Shown here in pieces: positions 25,847 through 33,629 of a stretch of DNA of 64,000 nt. Source of the DNA: DASYTH01 sp035762905 (GTDB lineage Bacteria > Actinomycetota > Actinomycetes > Mycobacteriales > Pseudonocardiaceae); contig NZ_DASUCC010000051.1 of the NCBI RefSeq assembly GCF_035762905.1, forward strand, positions 11,259 through 75,258, read 5' to 3'. The translations under genes and the position numbers were made by a program. Within the stretch, counting starts at the first letter, position 1. Each line of letters opens with the position of its first letter. The notes beneath the pieces were generated by a model that saw nothing but the letters and a program-made list of their open reading frames with translations, ran no database searches and was not told the origin of the DNA.

Positions 25847-26860
25847 GTGCAATCCATTGAGGCGCAGCGACTCGCCGCGTTCTTGCGGATGTTCAAAAAC
25901 CGCACGGAGCGCAGCTATCAGTCACTGGCCAAGCGAACCGGGGTGAGCAGTTCGAGCCTGCATCGTTATTGCGCCGGTACCAAGATTCCGTCCGATTACG
26001 GTGCCATCCAGCGGTTCGCCAGAGAGTGCGGGGCAACCCAGGAGGAGCTGCACACGCTGCACCGACTGTGGGTGCTGGCGGATGCCGTTCGGCGGGGCGA
26101 GCCGGAACCCGACGAAAGCCCGGACGAACTGCCCGGTGAGCAGGCGGTCGCCGATGTACCTCCGGCGGAACCGGCTCGTTCCAGGACATTCCGGCGTCGG
26201 ATGGCGTTGGTCGGTGCGGCACTCATCGTGGCGGCCGGCGCCGTGACGACCTGGGTCATCAGCGCAGGCCGAACGGACGGGTCGCGCACGGTTTCGGGGC
26301 CGATGCTGCTGTCGTCCGCCTGCCCGCCGGTCGTGAGCATGGGCCAGCACGACGAATGCGTGCGGGAGGTCCAGGTTCTGCTGTCACAGGCCGGAGCCAA
26401 GCTGGAGATCGACGGCGACTTCGGTCCGGCGACGCTTCGCCGGGTCACCGCGTTCCAGGTGCTGGCCGGCCTTCAACCGAGGGGCGTGGTCGACGAGGCG
26501 ACGAAGCGGGCTCTCTACGATCAGCGGATCTCCATGGCCACGTGGTCTCCGGAACAGGTCGAGCGACGGGTCCGGGAGGTCTTTCCCGAGGAGCCGGACC
26601 GGGCCGTCGGCATCGCCCGCTGCCAGTCCTTCCTCGACCCGTTGCACGTGCTGACCAACACCAACGGCACCCGCAACTGGGGGGTCTTCCAGCTCTCCGA
26701 CAAGCTGCTCCGGGAACTGGGCGGCACGCAGTTGCAGGCCTATGACCCCGAGTGGAACATCCAGGCGGCGCGCCGGGCGTGGAGCCGACACCAGGACTTC
26801 CGCGACTGGGAGCACTGCGACCAACCGTATCGGAGCAGCACGCCGCCGCCGGGCGGGTAG
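25847..26860 (+). CDS. HTH - transmembrane - peptidoglycan-binding - lysozyme-like fusion protein
   Basis: 337 residues starting at GTG 25847 after GAGGGGG. Residues 5-75 form an XRE-like helix-turn-helix (YQSLAKRTGVSSSSLHRYCAG), 90-118 an acidic/Pro linker, and 120-142 a single TM helix. Residues about 165-225 form a PG_binding_1 domain (VREVQVLLSQAG, DGDFGPATLRRVTAFQ) and 235-330 a goose-lysozyme/transglycosylase-like domain (GIARCQSFLDP, GTRNWGVFQLSD). The inside part can bind DNA and the outside part the wall, so it could be a one-component envelope sensor. This layout is known in Pseudonocardiales, from memory, but its function is not established. Confidence 0.8.
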   Translation: MQSIEAQRLAAFLRMFKNRTERSYQSLAKRTGVSSSSLHRYCAGTKIPSDYGAIQRFARECGATQEELHTLHRLWVLADAVRRGEPEPDESPDELPGEQAVADVPPAEPARSRTFRRRMALVGAALIVAAGAVTTWVISAGRTDGSRTVSGPMLLSSACPPVVSMGQHDECVREVQVLLSQAGAKLEIDGDFGPATLRRVTAFQVLAGLQPRGVVDEATKRALYDQRISMATWSPEQVERRVREVFPEEPDRAVGIARCQSFLDPLHVLTNTNGTRNWGVFQLSDKLLRELGGTQLQAYDPEWNIQAARRAWSRHQDFRDWEHCDQPYRSSTPPPGG

Positions 26861-26862
26861 CG

Positions 26863-26879
26863 GCGTCGATGGTCGACGC
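26863..26879. terminator. Hairpin between convergent genes, possible bidirectional terminator
   Basis: GCGTCGA-TGG-TCGACGC forms a perfect 7-bp stem with a 3-nt loop in the 23 bp separating the stops of the HTH-wall protein gene and the SEFIR gene. No U-tract is present, which is common for GC-rich actinomycetes. Confidence 0.4.
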
Positions 26880-26883
26880 GCGG

Positions 26884-27948
26884 TCAGAAGTGCACTCCCC
26901 CATGGATGTCGCCGGCCTGGACCACCCGACCGCTGACGTTTCCGGTGATCACGTTGGTGACCCGGCTCGGGGTCGCGGGCTCGTCGGCCAGCAGTTGGTC
27001 GGCGAGCCGCTCGGCGAGTTCGACCGGGTGCAGGTCCGCGTTCGCCAGCTGTGGCAGGACGTGACGGGCCGCCCCGAACCCGGCGGCCGGTGTCCAGGCC
27101 GCGGGACGGTCCAGGTCGATCGCGACGAGCAGCGCGAGACGTTCCGCCAGCGTGGCCGCGAGCTGGTTCCGGTCCGGACCGGCGGGGGTGAACCAGGCGC
27201 TTCGCTGTCCGGTATCCAGGACCGCCACGCCGGTTCCGTTCGTCGTGATCCAGGCCATCGAGCCGGCCGGGTCCAGCCGGGCGGCCCGGGGCGACCTGGC
27301 CGACAGGGCCCGTTGCATGTCCCGCGCCGATTGTGGCTGCAGTGGCTCGGACGGCACCAGGTGCACCTCGACGGAGCCGGGGGGTTGGCCGACGTCGCCC
27401 GGCATCGCCGCGCACCACACGACGGCCGCCGGCACCGGCCGGGGCGGGAGATCCGGGGCCGGAAGTACCGGTGGCCGAACATGACCGGGACTGCGATGGA
27501 TCACCCGCAGCAGGTCCTCCGCACCGGTCGTGGTGCACGCCGTGACCGTGAACCGGGTCGCGGTGTAGGGCGACAGGAACCGCGGAATCTCCTCGATGCC
27601 GTGACCGGGCAACAGAACCGGAAGCACCTTGGCCGTCCACGTTGGCCGGTCGCCGTGCAGCAGATCGCGCAGCAGGGTCGCCTCGGACTGGATGCCGGGA
27701 TGCCGATCACCCGGCGCGCTGCCGTCACCGACCGCCCGATAGGCCGGCGACGCCACGACGATGACATACGCCGCGGAGGTCATCTCGCGCAGCGCCCAGG
27801 CATACCAGTCGTGCCGGGCGTCGGCCGACCACAGGTCGAGCACCGCGTCCACGCCCTGGCCGCGCAGAAAATGGGCGAACGCCAACACATCGTTCTGGTG
27901 CGCGAGGGAATCGTGCGCATACGAGACGAACACCTTGGGCGCGGTCAT
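26884..27948 (-). CDS. SEFIR-domain (TIR-like) effector with C-terminal RHIM-like amyloid motif
   Basis: 354 residues. Residues 3-110 are a SEFIR domain: KVFVSYAHDS strand, HQNDVLAFAHFLRGQGVDAV, DLWSAD, DWYAWALREMTSAAYVIVV and a conserved SPAY. SEFIR proteins are TIR relatives found in bacterial antiphage and conflict proteins. Residues 150-325 form an uncharacterised domain. The last 18 residues (NVSGRVVQAGDIHGGVHF) resemble the RHIM-like bacterial amyloid-signalling (BASS) motifs of Actinobacteria, and the same motif is in the product of 28937-30139. ATG 27948 is chosen at the domain start; a GTG at 27972 is possible. It is divergent from that partner operon across a 143-bp gap. Confidence 0.85.
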   Translation of the reverse strand: MTAPKVFVSYAHDSLAHQNDVLAFAHFLRGQGVDAVLDLWSADARHDWYAWALREMTSAAYVIVVASPAYRAVGDGSAPGDRHPGIQSEATLLRDLLHGDRPTWTAKVLPVLLPGHGIEEIPRFLSPYTATRFTVTACTTTGAEDLLRVIHRSPGHVRPPVLPAPDLPPRPVPAAVVWCAAMPGDVGQPPGSVEVHLVPSEPLQPQSARDMQRALSARSPRAARLDPAGSMAWITTNGTGVAVLDTGQRSAWFTPAGPDRNQLAATLAERLALLVAIDLDRPAAWTPAAGFGAARHVLPQLANADLHPVELAERLADQLLADEPATPSRVTNVITGNVSGRVVQAGDIHGGVHF

Positions 27949-27996
27949 GCCGCCCAAGCGTACGCGACCCACCCAATCGCCTTACTGGACAGATAG

Positions 27997-28027
27997 TTGA
28001 CAGCCCGCCCGGCGGTCCATTTGTCAA
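27997..28027. promoter_or_regulatory. Inverted repeat TTGACA...TGTCAA in the SEFIR/membrane-protein divergent promoter
   Basis: Perfect 6-bp arms at 27997-28002 and 28022-28027 with 19 bp between, in the middle of the divergent 143-bp gap. Each arm also resembles a -35 hexamer on its strand. Shared control of the two divergent units is inference; convincing -10 boxes at ideal spacing were not found. Confidence 0.35.
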
Positions 28028-28091
28028 GCTGGGCCTGCTATCTTCGGCCGCCAAGCGATCGCAGGCGGACCCATTGGGAGGAGTCCGAACA

Positions 28092-28940
28092 ATGTCCAAG
28101 GTGTCCGAGCCGCCTGCGGCGGACGGTGCCGGAGACGCGACCTACCTCGAGAAGACGCTCCGGCACACACCGACGGATCTGCTGCTCGACGACTCGGTCA
28201 GCGCGGACCTGATCCGGGCGGTGTGGCGCAGGTCGATCCGGTTGGCCGTCGGCATCTTCCTGCTGTTCCTGGTCATCTGGGTCTTCACCGGCGGGCTCGG
28301 GTTCGGTGGCTCGTCCCGGTCGTCCCGGGCCGACGACAACGATGGGCTGCTGATAGCCGGACTCGTCGGCGGGATCATTGCGTTCGTGGTCAGCTGGATC
28401 ACGTTTCTCAACAGCGAGAAACAGGAGCCGATCAGTGAGTGGAGCACATTGCTGGCGGGCCGGGCGGCTGCCGCGGACTCCGTTTACAGCCACATAGCGG
28501 GACGGTTGCGGGAACGCCGCCTGCCGATCCAGAACTATTTTGAAAAGCGAACCCGGTCCGCCTACTCGGTAACGGGCAACCGGTTGGTTCTGGTCGACGG
28601 CTATCACTACGTCTACGTCTCGGTGTTCAGCTACGGCACGAGTCTGTACCTGGGCTGGAGCATGTGGCGGGTCCGGTCCGGAAGCGTTCTGCTCCAGCAC
28701 ACCACCGGCCGCTCCGGGGGTGGCCGCGACGATCCGATCCACCGAATCCTCAACCTGGAGCGGCTCAAGGCGATGCGGGAGGCGGTACACGCGGTGTGCC
28801 GCGAGGCCCTGCACACCGCCGTCTCGAACGTCACGGTGCCCACGGCATACGGTTTTCCGAACGGTATGCCACCGATCGAGGGTCTGCCGTACGGCGGCGC
28901 GCCACAGCCTGGCGCCCAGCGGCCGCCGACCCAGCCGTGA
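28092..28940 (+). CDS. Two-TM membrane protein with large cytoplasmic domain
   Basis: 282 residues with a strong GGGAGGAG site before ATG 28092. Two TM helices (about 52-72 and 87-108) are linked by a Ser/Arg/Asp loop. A C-terminal domain of about 130 residues follows (YEKRT-like region RTRSAYSVTGNRLVLVDGYH, then YVYVSVFSYGTSLYLGWSMW), ending in a Pro/Gly-rich tail. Its stop overlaps the start of the RHIM-motif gene (GTGA), so the two proteins are made together. No family was recognised. By context it may be the membrane component of a SEFIR/amyloid-motif signalling system. Confidence 0.8.
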   Translation: MSKVSEPPAADGAGDATYLEKTLRHTPTDLLLDDSVSADLIRAVWRRSIRLAVGIFLLFLVIWVFTGGLGFGGSSRSSRADDNDGLLIAGLVGGIIAFVVSWITFLNSEKQEPISEWSTLLAGRAAAADSVYSHIAGRLRERRLPIQNYFEKRTRSAYSVTGNRLVLVDGYHYVYVSVFSYGTSLYLGWSMWRVRSGSVLLQHTTGRSGGGRDDPIHRILNLERLKAMREAVHAVCREALHTAVSNVTVPTAYGFPNGMPPIEGLPYGGAPQPGAQRPPTQP

Positions 28941-30139
28941 GTAGAACGGGCGCGGTCACCGCGCGGGGCGCCGACAGCTGGTGGGCCTGGGCCGCCAGTC
29001 GGATCGTGCCGGCCGCGGCGTCCCCCGGCGGTGACTCCGGCGCACCGCAGCCGGTTCCGGCGACCACCGTCCACAACGAACACTCCGGATCGGCCGACAA
29101 CGTCGTGCAGGCCGGTCAGATCTTCGGCGGCGTGCACTTCCACGGCGACCGGCGGCCCGTGCCGGACGACTCGCCGTGGCTGCGATCGTGCTGGGCGCCC
29201 CTCGCCGCGGCCGGCGCCGCCATGGAGATGCGCTACCTCACCCGGCCCGGCGACGCCCGGCTCGGCGCTTTCCTCATCGTGCGCGCCGAAGCGCACAATG
29301 AGGAAACCGCCGAACGCCAGGTCGTCGCCCTGCGCTCCCAGCTCGGCACGATGCCCGGCCACGTCATCGCGACTCCGGTCACCGACGAAGCCGAAACCCA
29401 CGCCATCCTCGAACCGTTCCGACCGCATACCAACGGAATCGCCGAGATCCGCAAGCGGCTGACCACACATCGAACCGACCGGGACGACGCGCCCCACCCG
29501 TGGCTCGCCACGGTCACCCCGCTGACCTACCAGCATCAGCCCTGGACCGCGTTGTGGTCCGAACTGGCGGGACTGCCGTTCCACACCGCGCTGTCGGTCG
29601 GCCTCGTTCCCTATCCGATCGGCCCCGGGCTGCGGTCGCGCCTTGCCGCCATGGCCGCCGACCTCGCCCGGCTCGCCCAACCGGGTCCATCGCCCACCGC
29701 GGTGTGGACGGTGCCCCGGCCGCCGGACGCGTTCGCCGCCGCGGCGCTGCCGCTGATCTCGGATGCCGTGCGGCGCTACACCGACCGGGCGTTCGTCATC
29801 CGCATTTCCGTCGCGGCCGAGCGCCCGCTCCCCGGGATCCTGCCCGAACTCGTCGCCAGCACGATCTCGCCCGCGACCGGGACTCACGCCTTCGTCGCGG
29901 CCGCACCCGTCGTCGTCCGGCCGGAACCGGCGGACAAGCCCATCGCGTGGCACAACTTCACGGCGCTCAACTTCGCCCCGCTGTCCGCCTACGACCAGGG
30001 CAACCCGCCGGAGGCGGTCGGTGAGCTGGAACGGGCGCTGAGTGCCGTGGTCGACCTCGACGAAGCGGCCGCGGCCTTCCGGCTGCCCCACCGTGGCTCC
30101 GGACCGGCGTTGTTCGCGGCGCCCAACGCCCCGGTTTGA
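28937..30139 (+). CDS. Protein with N-terminal RHIM-like amyloid motif and an unrecognised C-terminal domain
   Basis: 400 residues from GTG 28937. The first 50 residues are low-complexity Ala/Pro/Gly. Residues 51-69 (GSADNVVQAGQIFGGVHFH) share VVQAG-x-I-x-GGVHF with the C-terminal tail of the SEFIR protein encoded divergently, the kind of match expected for homotypic amyloid signalling. Residues 80-400 are an alpha/beta domain (for example LTRPGDARLGAFLIVRAEAH, then EETAERQVVALRSQLG) that loosely recalls the N-terminal part of VirB4/HerA-like proteins, but no P-loop is present. It is translationally coupled to the upstream membrane protein. It may act as receptor or scaffold for SEFIR recruitment; this is inference. 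Confidence 0.7.
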   Translation: MSRTGAVTARGADSWWAWAASRIVPAAASPGGDSGAPQPVPATTVHNEHSGSADNVVQAGQIFGGVHFHGDRRPVPDDSPWLRSCWAPLAAAGAAMEMRYLTRPGDARLGAFLIVRAEAHNEETAERQVVALRSQLGTMPGHVIATPVTDEAETHAILEPFRPHTNGIAEIRKRLTTHRTDRDDAPHPWLATVTPLTYQHQPWTALWSELAGLPFHTALSVGLVPYPIGPGLRSRLAAMAADLARLAQPGPSPTAVWTVPRPPDAFAAAALPLISDAVRRYTDRAFVIRISVAAERPLPGILPELVASTISPATGTHAFVAAAPVVVRPEPADKPIAWHNFTALNFAPLSAYDQGNPPEAVGELERALSAVVDLDEAAAAFRLPHRGSGPALFAAPNAPV

Positions 30140-30216
30140 ACCCGATCAGGTGGTGTTCGTACGCCGGCCGGGCGGGTACTCCCGTCGGTACCGGTCTGCA
30201 CGAAGGGAGCAAACGG

Positions 30217-30408
30217 ATGGGTAAGCGCCGAGCCGATGACCAGGCTGACCCGGACTTCGCCGAAGAGCACACCCGCCCGACCGTCGCGGACGAGCCGGGG
30301 CCGGACGCGCCCGACGAATCCGTGCCGACCGGACAGGCCGGGAACGGTGGCATGGATCCGCGCGGTTCGTTCCGCCGCTGGTTGCGCACCGTGTTCCGGC
30401 GCCAGTGA
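30217..30408 (+). CDS. Small acidic protein with basic amphipathic C-terminal helix
   Basis: 63 residues, ATG 30217 preceded by GGGAG at 8 bp. The first 48 residues are acidic and disordered (many Asp/Glu/Pro). The last 14 (GSFRRWLRTVFRRQ) form a strongly basic amphipathic helix suited to membrane or nucleic-acid contact. It lies 77 bp after the RHIM-motif gene on the same strand and may belong to the same unit. No family recognised. It is convergent with the ABC transporter, whose stop is immediately adjacent. Confidence 0.6.
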   Translation: MGKRRADDQADPDFAEEHTRPTVADEPGPDAPDESVPTGQAGNGGMDPRGSFRRWLRTVFRRQ

Positions 30409-32241
30409 CTACTGGGTAGGGGCCCGGTCCCGTTCGTAACCCTGGGACTGGAGCAGGAACAGCCCAGCGTAGCGGCCACCGGCGAGCATCAGCTGGTCAT
30501 GGGTTCCGGTTTCCACCAGCGTGCCCGCGTCGAGCACCAGGATGGTGTCGGCGTCCCGCAGGGTGTTGAGGCGGTGGGAGATGAGCAGGCTGAGCCGGCC
30601 CCGGCGCAGGGTGGCCAGCTTCTGGTGCAGTGCGTGCTCCACCTCGGCATCCAGACCGGAGCTGGGCTCGTCGAGGATGAGCAGGTCCGCGTCGTCGCGG
30701 AGAAACGCGCGGGCGATGGCGATGCGCTGCCACTGACCGCCGGACAGCGACGCGGCGCGGTCGCCGTCCTCGTCGGTGGGGAAGATCCGGCTCAGCAGCG
30801 TGGCATAGCCACGGGGCAGCGCCGAGATCGCCGCGTCGGCCTCGGCCAGCCGCGCCGACTCGCGGATCCGTTCCAGGTTCCCGAGATCGCCGAGCCGGCC
30901 GATGCCGATGTTGTCCGCCGCGGTGAAGTCGTAGGACATGAAGTCCTGGAACACCGCGCTGATCCGGGTGCGCAGCCCGGCCGGGTCGAGCTCCCGGATA
31001 TCGGCGCCGTCCCACAGGATCCGGCCCCGCTGCGGCTCGTACATCCGGCACAGCAACTTGACCATGGTGGTCTTGCCCGCGCCGTTGAGCCCGACCAGTC
31101 CCACCGCCGACCCGGCGGGCAGCCGGCAGCTCACCCCGCGCAGCACCCACGGAAGGTCGGCGCCGTAGCGGAACCACACGTCCTCGAACACGATCCCCTC
31201 GCGCAGCGGCGCCGGGACCAGACCGCCGACCGTCGGGATGGGACGGTCGGCGATCGCGAGATAATGACTGAACAGCAACAGGGCGCGGTAGCCGTTGGCG
31301 GTCTGGTCGGTCGCGCCGCCGAACGCCGCGTGCAGGGCCACCAGTGCGGCGAGCAGGATCGTGACGTCCCCGACGCTGAGCCGGCCGTGGATGGCGAGAT
31401 ACGCGGCGGCCGACACGCCGACCAGGGTCACCACGGCGCCGAGCAGCCCGACGACCAACTCCAGCCAGGCGGCGATCCGGTCCACCCTGGCCTCGGCGGC
31501 GTTGGCCGAGCGGAGATCGCGCAGCATCCGGCCGGTGATGAAGTCACCGAGACCGAACAGCCGCACCTCCTTGGCGGCCCGCACGTCGGTGGCCAGCAAC
31601 CGGAAGAAGATCTGCCGGCGCTGGAACACCGAGACGTCGGTGATCATGGTGGCGCGCAGCCTGGCCAGGCGCAGTTGCAGCAATGCGGCCGGGACCGCGA
31701 CGACCACCACCACGGCGAGCAGCCAGGGGCAGAGCACCAGGATGGTCGCGGCGAAGCCGGCGCCGGTGACCGCGGCCGCGACCAGGTGCACCCCGGCATC
31801 GATGGCTTCCTCGGGTGCGGTGTCGCCGGCCTGCTCGGCCAACCGGATCCGGTCCAGCGTGTCCGGATCCTCGAACTGCGCCAGACCCGGATACCCGTTG
31901 ACACTGCGGAACAACCGGATTCGCACCGTGACCCGGATGTTGCGGTGCATGGCTCCGCGCAGGTAGATCAGGGCCGCGCCGACCGCCTTGACCAGCACAC
32001 CGGCCAACACGAGCGTCCCGGCGCAGACCACCACGGTGCGCACCGACGCGGCGGCACCGGCGGTCAGCTCGTCGAGCAGCACGCCGGTGGCCCACGCGCC
32101 GGCCACCGGCAGGCAGCCGTCGACGACCGTCAGCGCGAGCACCGCGCCGAGTTGGCGGGGCGACGCCGAGGCGCCCAGCCGAGCCGCCGCCACGGCCCAG
32201 CGCAGCACCGTGGCCGGGCCCGCGCGCTCGAGGCCGACCAC
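30409..32241 (-). CDS. ABC exporter, fused permease and ATPase
   Basis: 610 residues. Residues 30-310 form an ABC exporter membrane domain with about six TM helices. The nucleotide-binding domain (about 365-600) has Walker A GLNGAGKTT, signature LSGGQ, Walker B LLILDEP and the H-loop SHRL. There is no C39 peptidase domain, so cleavage of a cargo would need another protease. GTG 32241 is 3 bp after the stop of the thioredoxin-like gene, indicating coupling. Downstream of the Cys-rich peptide gene in the same direction, it is the likely exporter of that peptide. Confidence 0.92.
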   Translation of the reverse strand: MVGLERAGPATVLRWAVAAARLGASASPRQLGAVLALTVVDGCLPVAGAWATGVLLDELTAGAAASVRTVVVCAGTLVLAGVLVKAVGAALIYLRGAMHRNIRVTVRIRLFRSVNGYPGLAQFEDPDTLDRIRLAEQAGDTAPEEAIDAGVHLVAAAVTGAGFAATILVLCPWLLAVVVVVAVPAALLQLRLARLRATMITDVSVFQRRQIFFRLLATDVRAAKEVRLFGLGDFITGRMLRDLRSANAAEARVDRIAAWLELVVGLLGAVVTLVGVSAAAYLAIHGRLSVGDVTILLAALVALHAAFGGATDQTANGYRALLLFSHYLAIADRPIPTVGGLVPAPLREGIVFEDVWFRYGADLPWVLRGVSCRLPAGSAVGLVGLNGAGKTTMVKLLCRMYEPQRGRILWDGADIRELDPAGLRTRISAVFQDFMSYDFTAADNIGIGRLGDLGNLERIRESARLAEADAAISALPRGYATLLSRIFPTDEDGDRAASLSGGQWQRIAIARAFLRDDADLLILDEPSSGLDAEVEHALHQKLATLRRGRLSLLISHRLNTLRDADTILVLDAGTLVETGTHDQLMLAGGRYAGLFLLQSQGYERDRAPTQ

Positions 32242-32244
32242 GCC

Positions 32245-32748
32245 TCAGCCGTGCGCTCGCGCCGGTGTCCTCGCCGACTCCAGCACTCCGGCCAACCCGT
32301 GCCCAGCGTGCTGGACCACGCCGTCGCGAACCAGCAGCACCGCGGGAAACTCCTGGATGTCGAACGCCGTGGTGATCGGGCCGTGGTCGGGTTCCTCGAC
32401 GAGGAGCGCCCGTTCGGCGAGCGCGGCGACCATCCCGGCCCGCTTCTCCGGCGGGCCGATGACCACGACAAGGGGCCGGACCGGCGCCTCGAGGTCACGC
32501 AGCCCAGGAACCTGGTCGTGACACGAAGCGCAGTCGGTGGTCAGCATCGCGAAGATCCGTTCCGGAACGGCCAGCTCGGTGTGACTGACCGCCGTGCCGT
32601 CCACCGAGACCGCGCTGAACTCGGGCACCGGCGTGCCCGGGTGCGGCAGCCCGCCGTCGGAGGCGGGCAGGAACAGGTTGACCCGCTCGGTGACCGCGCG
32701 CAGCCGGCGGGCCAGCACCAGCATCAGGCCGAACGTGCCGAACGCCAC
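32245..32748 (-). CDS. Membrane-anchored thioredoxin-like (MauD/TlpA-type) protein
   Basis: At least 167 residues with a redox motif CASC (TTDCASCHDQVPGL) in a thioredoxin fold ending EFPAVLLVRDGVVQHAGHG. The first canonical start is GTG 32748, but this cuts through the N-terminal TM helix. The open frame upstream encodes IIVALWIALVLVALV, completing the helix, and a GGAGGGAG ribosome-binding site sits just before ATC ATC at 32785-32790, with no ATG/GTG/TTG upstream before a stop. Translation may therefore begin at a non-canonical ATC. It would form or isomerise disulfides outside the membrane, like MauD, with the MauE-like protein at 33630. Confidence 0.8.
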   Translation of the reverse strand: MAFGTFGLMLVLARRLRAVTERVNLFLPASDGGLPHPGTPVPEFSAVSVDGTAVSHTELAVPERIFAMLTTDCASCHDQVPGLRDLEAPVRPLVVVIGPPEKRAGMVAALAERALLVEEPDHGPITTAFDIQEFPAVLLVRDGVVQHAGHGLAGVLESARTPARAHG

Positions 32749-32807
32749 CAGGGCAACGAGAACAAGTGCTATCCACAGCGCGACGATGATCTGTCTCCCT
32801 CCAGACG

Positions 32808-32844
32808 CGGCACCGGGCCGGGCCCGCGGCCCGACCCGGTGCCG
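32808..32844 (-). terminator. Strong hairpin between the Cys-rich peptide gene and the thioredoxin/ABC genes
   Basis: A 17-bp stem with a single C/A mismatch and a 3-nt loop (arms CGGCACCGGG...CCCGGTGCCG, inner CGGGCC-CGC-GGCCCG), 13 bp after the peptide stop at 32857 and before the ribosome-binding site of the next gene. Placement matches the attenuators that let precursor-peptide genes be expressed far above their processing and transport genes. Confidence 0.7.
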
Positions 32845-32856
32845 AGTGACGCAGTA

Positions 32857-33051
32857 TCAGTAGTTGGCACACCCGTTCGGGCAGCCGTACGTCCACGCGG
32901 TACATACCTTGGTTCCGCCGGTGCACAGCTTGCAGCACCGCTTGCCCTTCGAGCTGGTCTCGCACCAGCCATCGGTGCAGGCCCGCGCCTGCGCCTGCGG
33001 CAGCAGCTTCTCCAAGATGGCGCTGCCAACCCGGCCGACAGATCGAAGCAT
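32857..33051 (-). CDS. Secreted 8-Cys mini-protein precursor (bacteriocin/RiPP-like candidate)
   Basis: 64 residues, ATG 33051 with an AAGGA site. Residues 1-24 are a leader (two basic residues, a short hydrophobic helix, then QARA, a plausible signal-type cleavage site). The remaining 40 residues hold eight Cys (25, 30, 39, 40, 43, 50, 57, 61), two Trp (29, 53), many Gly/Thr/Lys, and end CPNGCANY. The pattern suggests a compact, four-disulfide secreted peptide. Genes for a thioredoxin-like protein, exporter, peptidase and MauE-like protein surround it, and a hairpin follows it. No known bacteriocin family was recognised; distant resemblance to Cys-rich quinoprotein small subunits, matured by MauD/MauE, is an alternative. 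Confidence 0.75.
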   Translation of the reverse strand: MLRSVGRVGSAILEKLLPQAQARACTDGWCETSSKGKRCCKLCTGGTKVCTAWTYGCPNGCANY

Positions 33052-33174
33052 GGACTGTCCTTCCCTCCAGTGAGCCCTCCAGTGGGCCAATCGTGTCAGC
33101 CGGATTTCACGGCGGTCAAGTCTTGATCGTTAAGCGGTCCCAGGAAGACACTGCTTCACGCTAGCCTGGTACTC

Positions 33175-33615
33175 GTGCACGAATCGACAAAAGCGTTGCT
33201 GGCCTTGGCAAGTGCCGGGGCGGCGGTCGGCATCGCCAGGGTGGCGCTGCTGGTGATCCGGGTGGACGGCACAAGCATGCTGCCGACATTCCGGCCGGGC
33301 GAAGCGGTGCTCACCCTCCGCCGCCGGATCCGACCCGCCGTCCGGCGCGGCGACATCGTCGTGTGCCGGCGGCCCGATGCGCGGCCCGGTCCACATTCCT
33401 ACCTGATCAAGCGGGTGGTCGCGGTGGCAGGCGACCCGATCCCGGACGACTACGATCCGCCGCCGGGAACCGGTCCGGCCGCCGGCACGATCATCGCCGC
33501 CGGCCGGGTCTACGTACGCGGTGACAACGACCGCAGTTACGACTCGCGGGCCTTCGGACCGATACCGCTGGACAACGTCATCGGCCATGTCGTGGCCCGG
33601 CTCACGGTGGCCTGA
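33175..33615 (+). CDS. S26-family signal peptidase-like protease
   Basis: 146 residues with a single N-terminal TM helix (about 6-28), the nucleophile Ser34 in GTSMLPTF, and the general-base Lys79 in YLIKRVVAVAGD. The closing box is YVRGDNDRSYDSRAFGP. It is shorter than housekeeping LepB, typical of pathway-specific S26 enzymes. GTG 33175 starts the gene, divergent from the Cys-rich precursor across 123 bp, and it is 14 bp upstream of the MauE-like gene. A role in cleaving the precursor leader is inferred from context. Confidence 0.88.
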   Translation: MHESTKALLALASAGAAVGIARVALLVIRVDGTSMLPTFRPGEAVLTLRRRIRPAVRRGDIVVCRRPDARPGPHSYLIKRVVAVAGDPIPDDYDPPPGTGPAAGTIIAAGRVYVRGDNDRSYDSRAFGPIPLDNVIGHVVARLTVA

Positions 33616-33629
33616 TAGCGTTTCCCGCC

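Noticed and set aside
32857..33051. Methylamine dehydrogenase small subunit
   Set aside because: Too short (64 residues), Cys spacing differs, and no large subunit gene or other mau genes except MauD/E-like ones.
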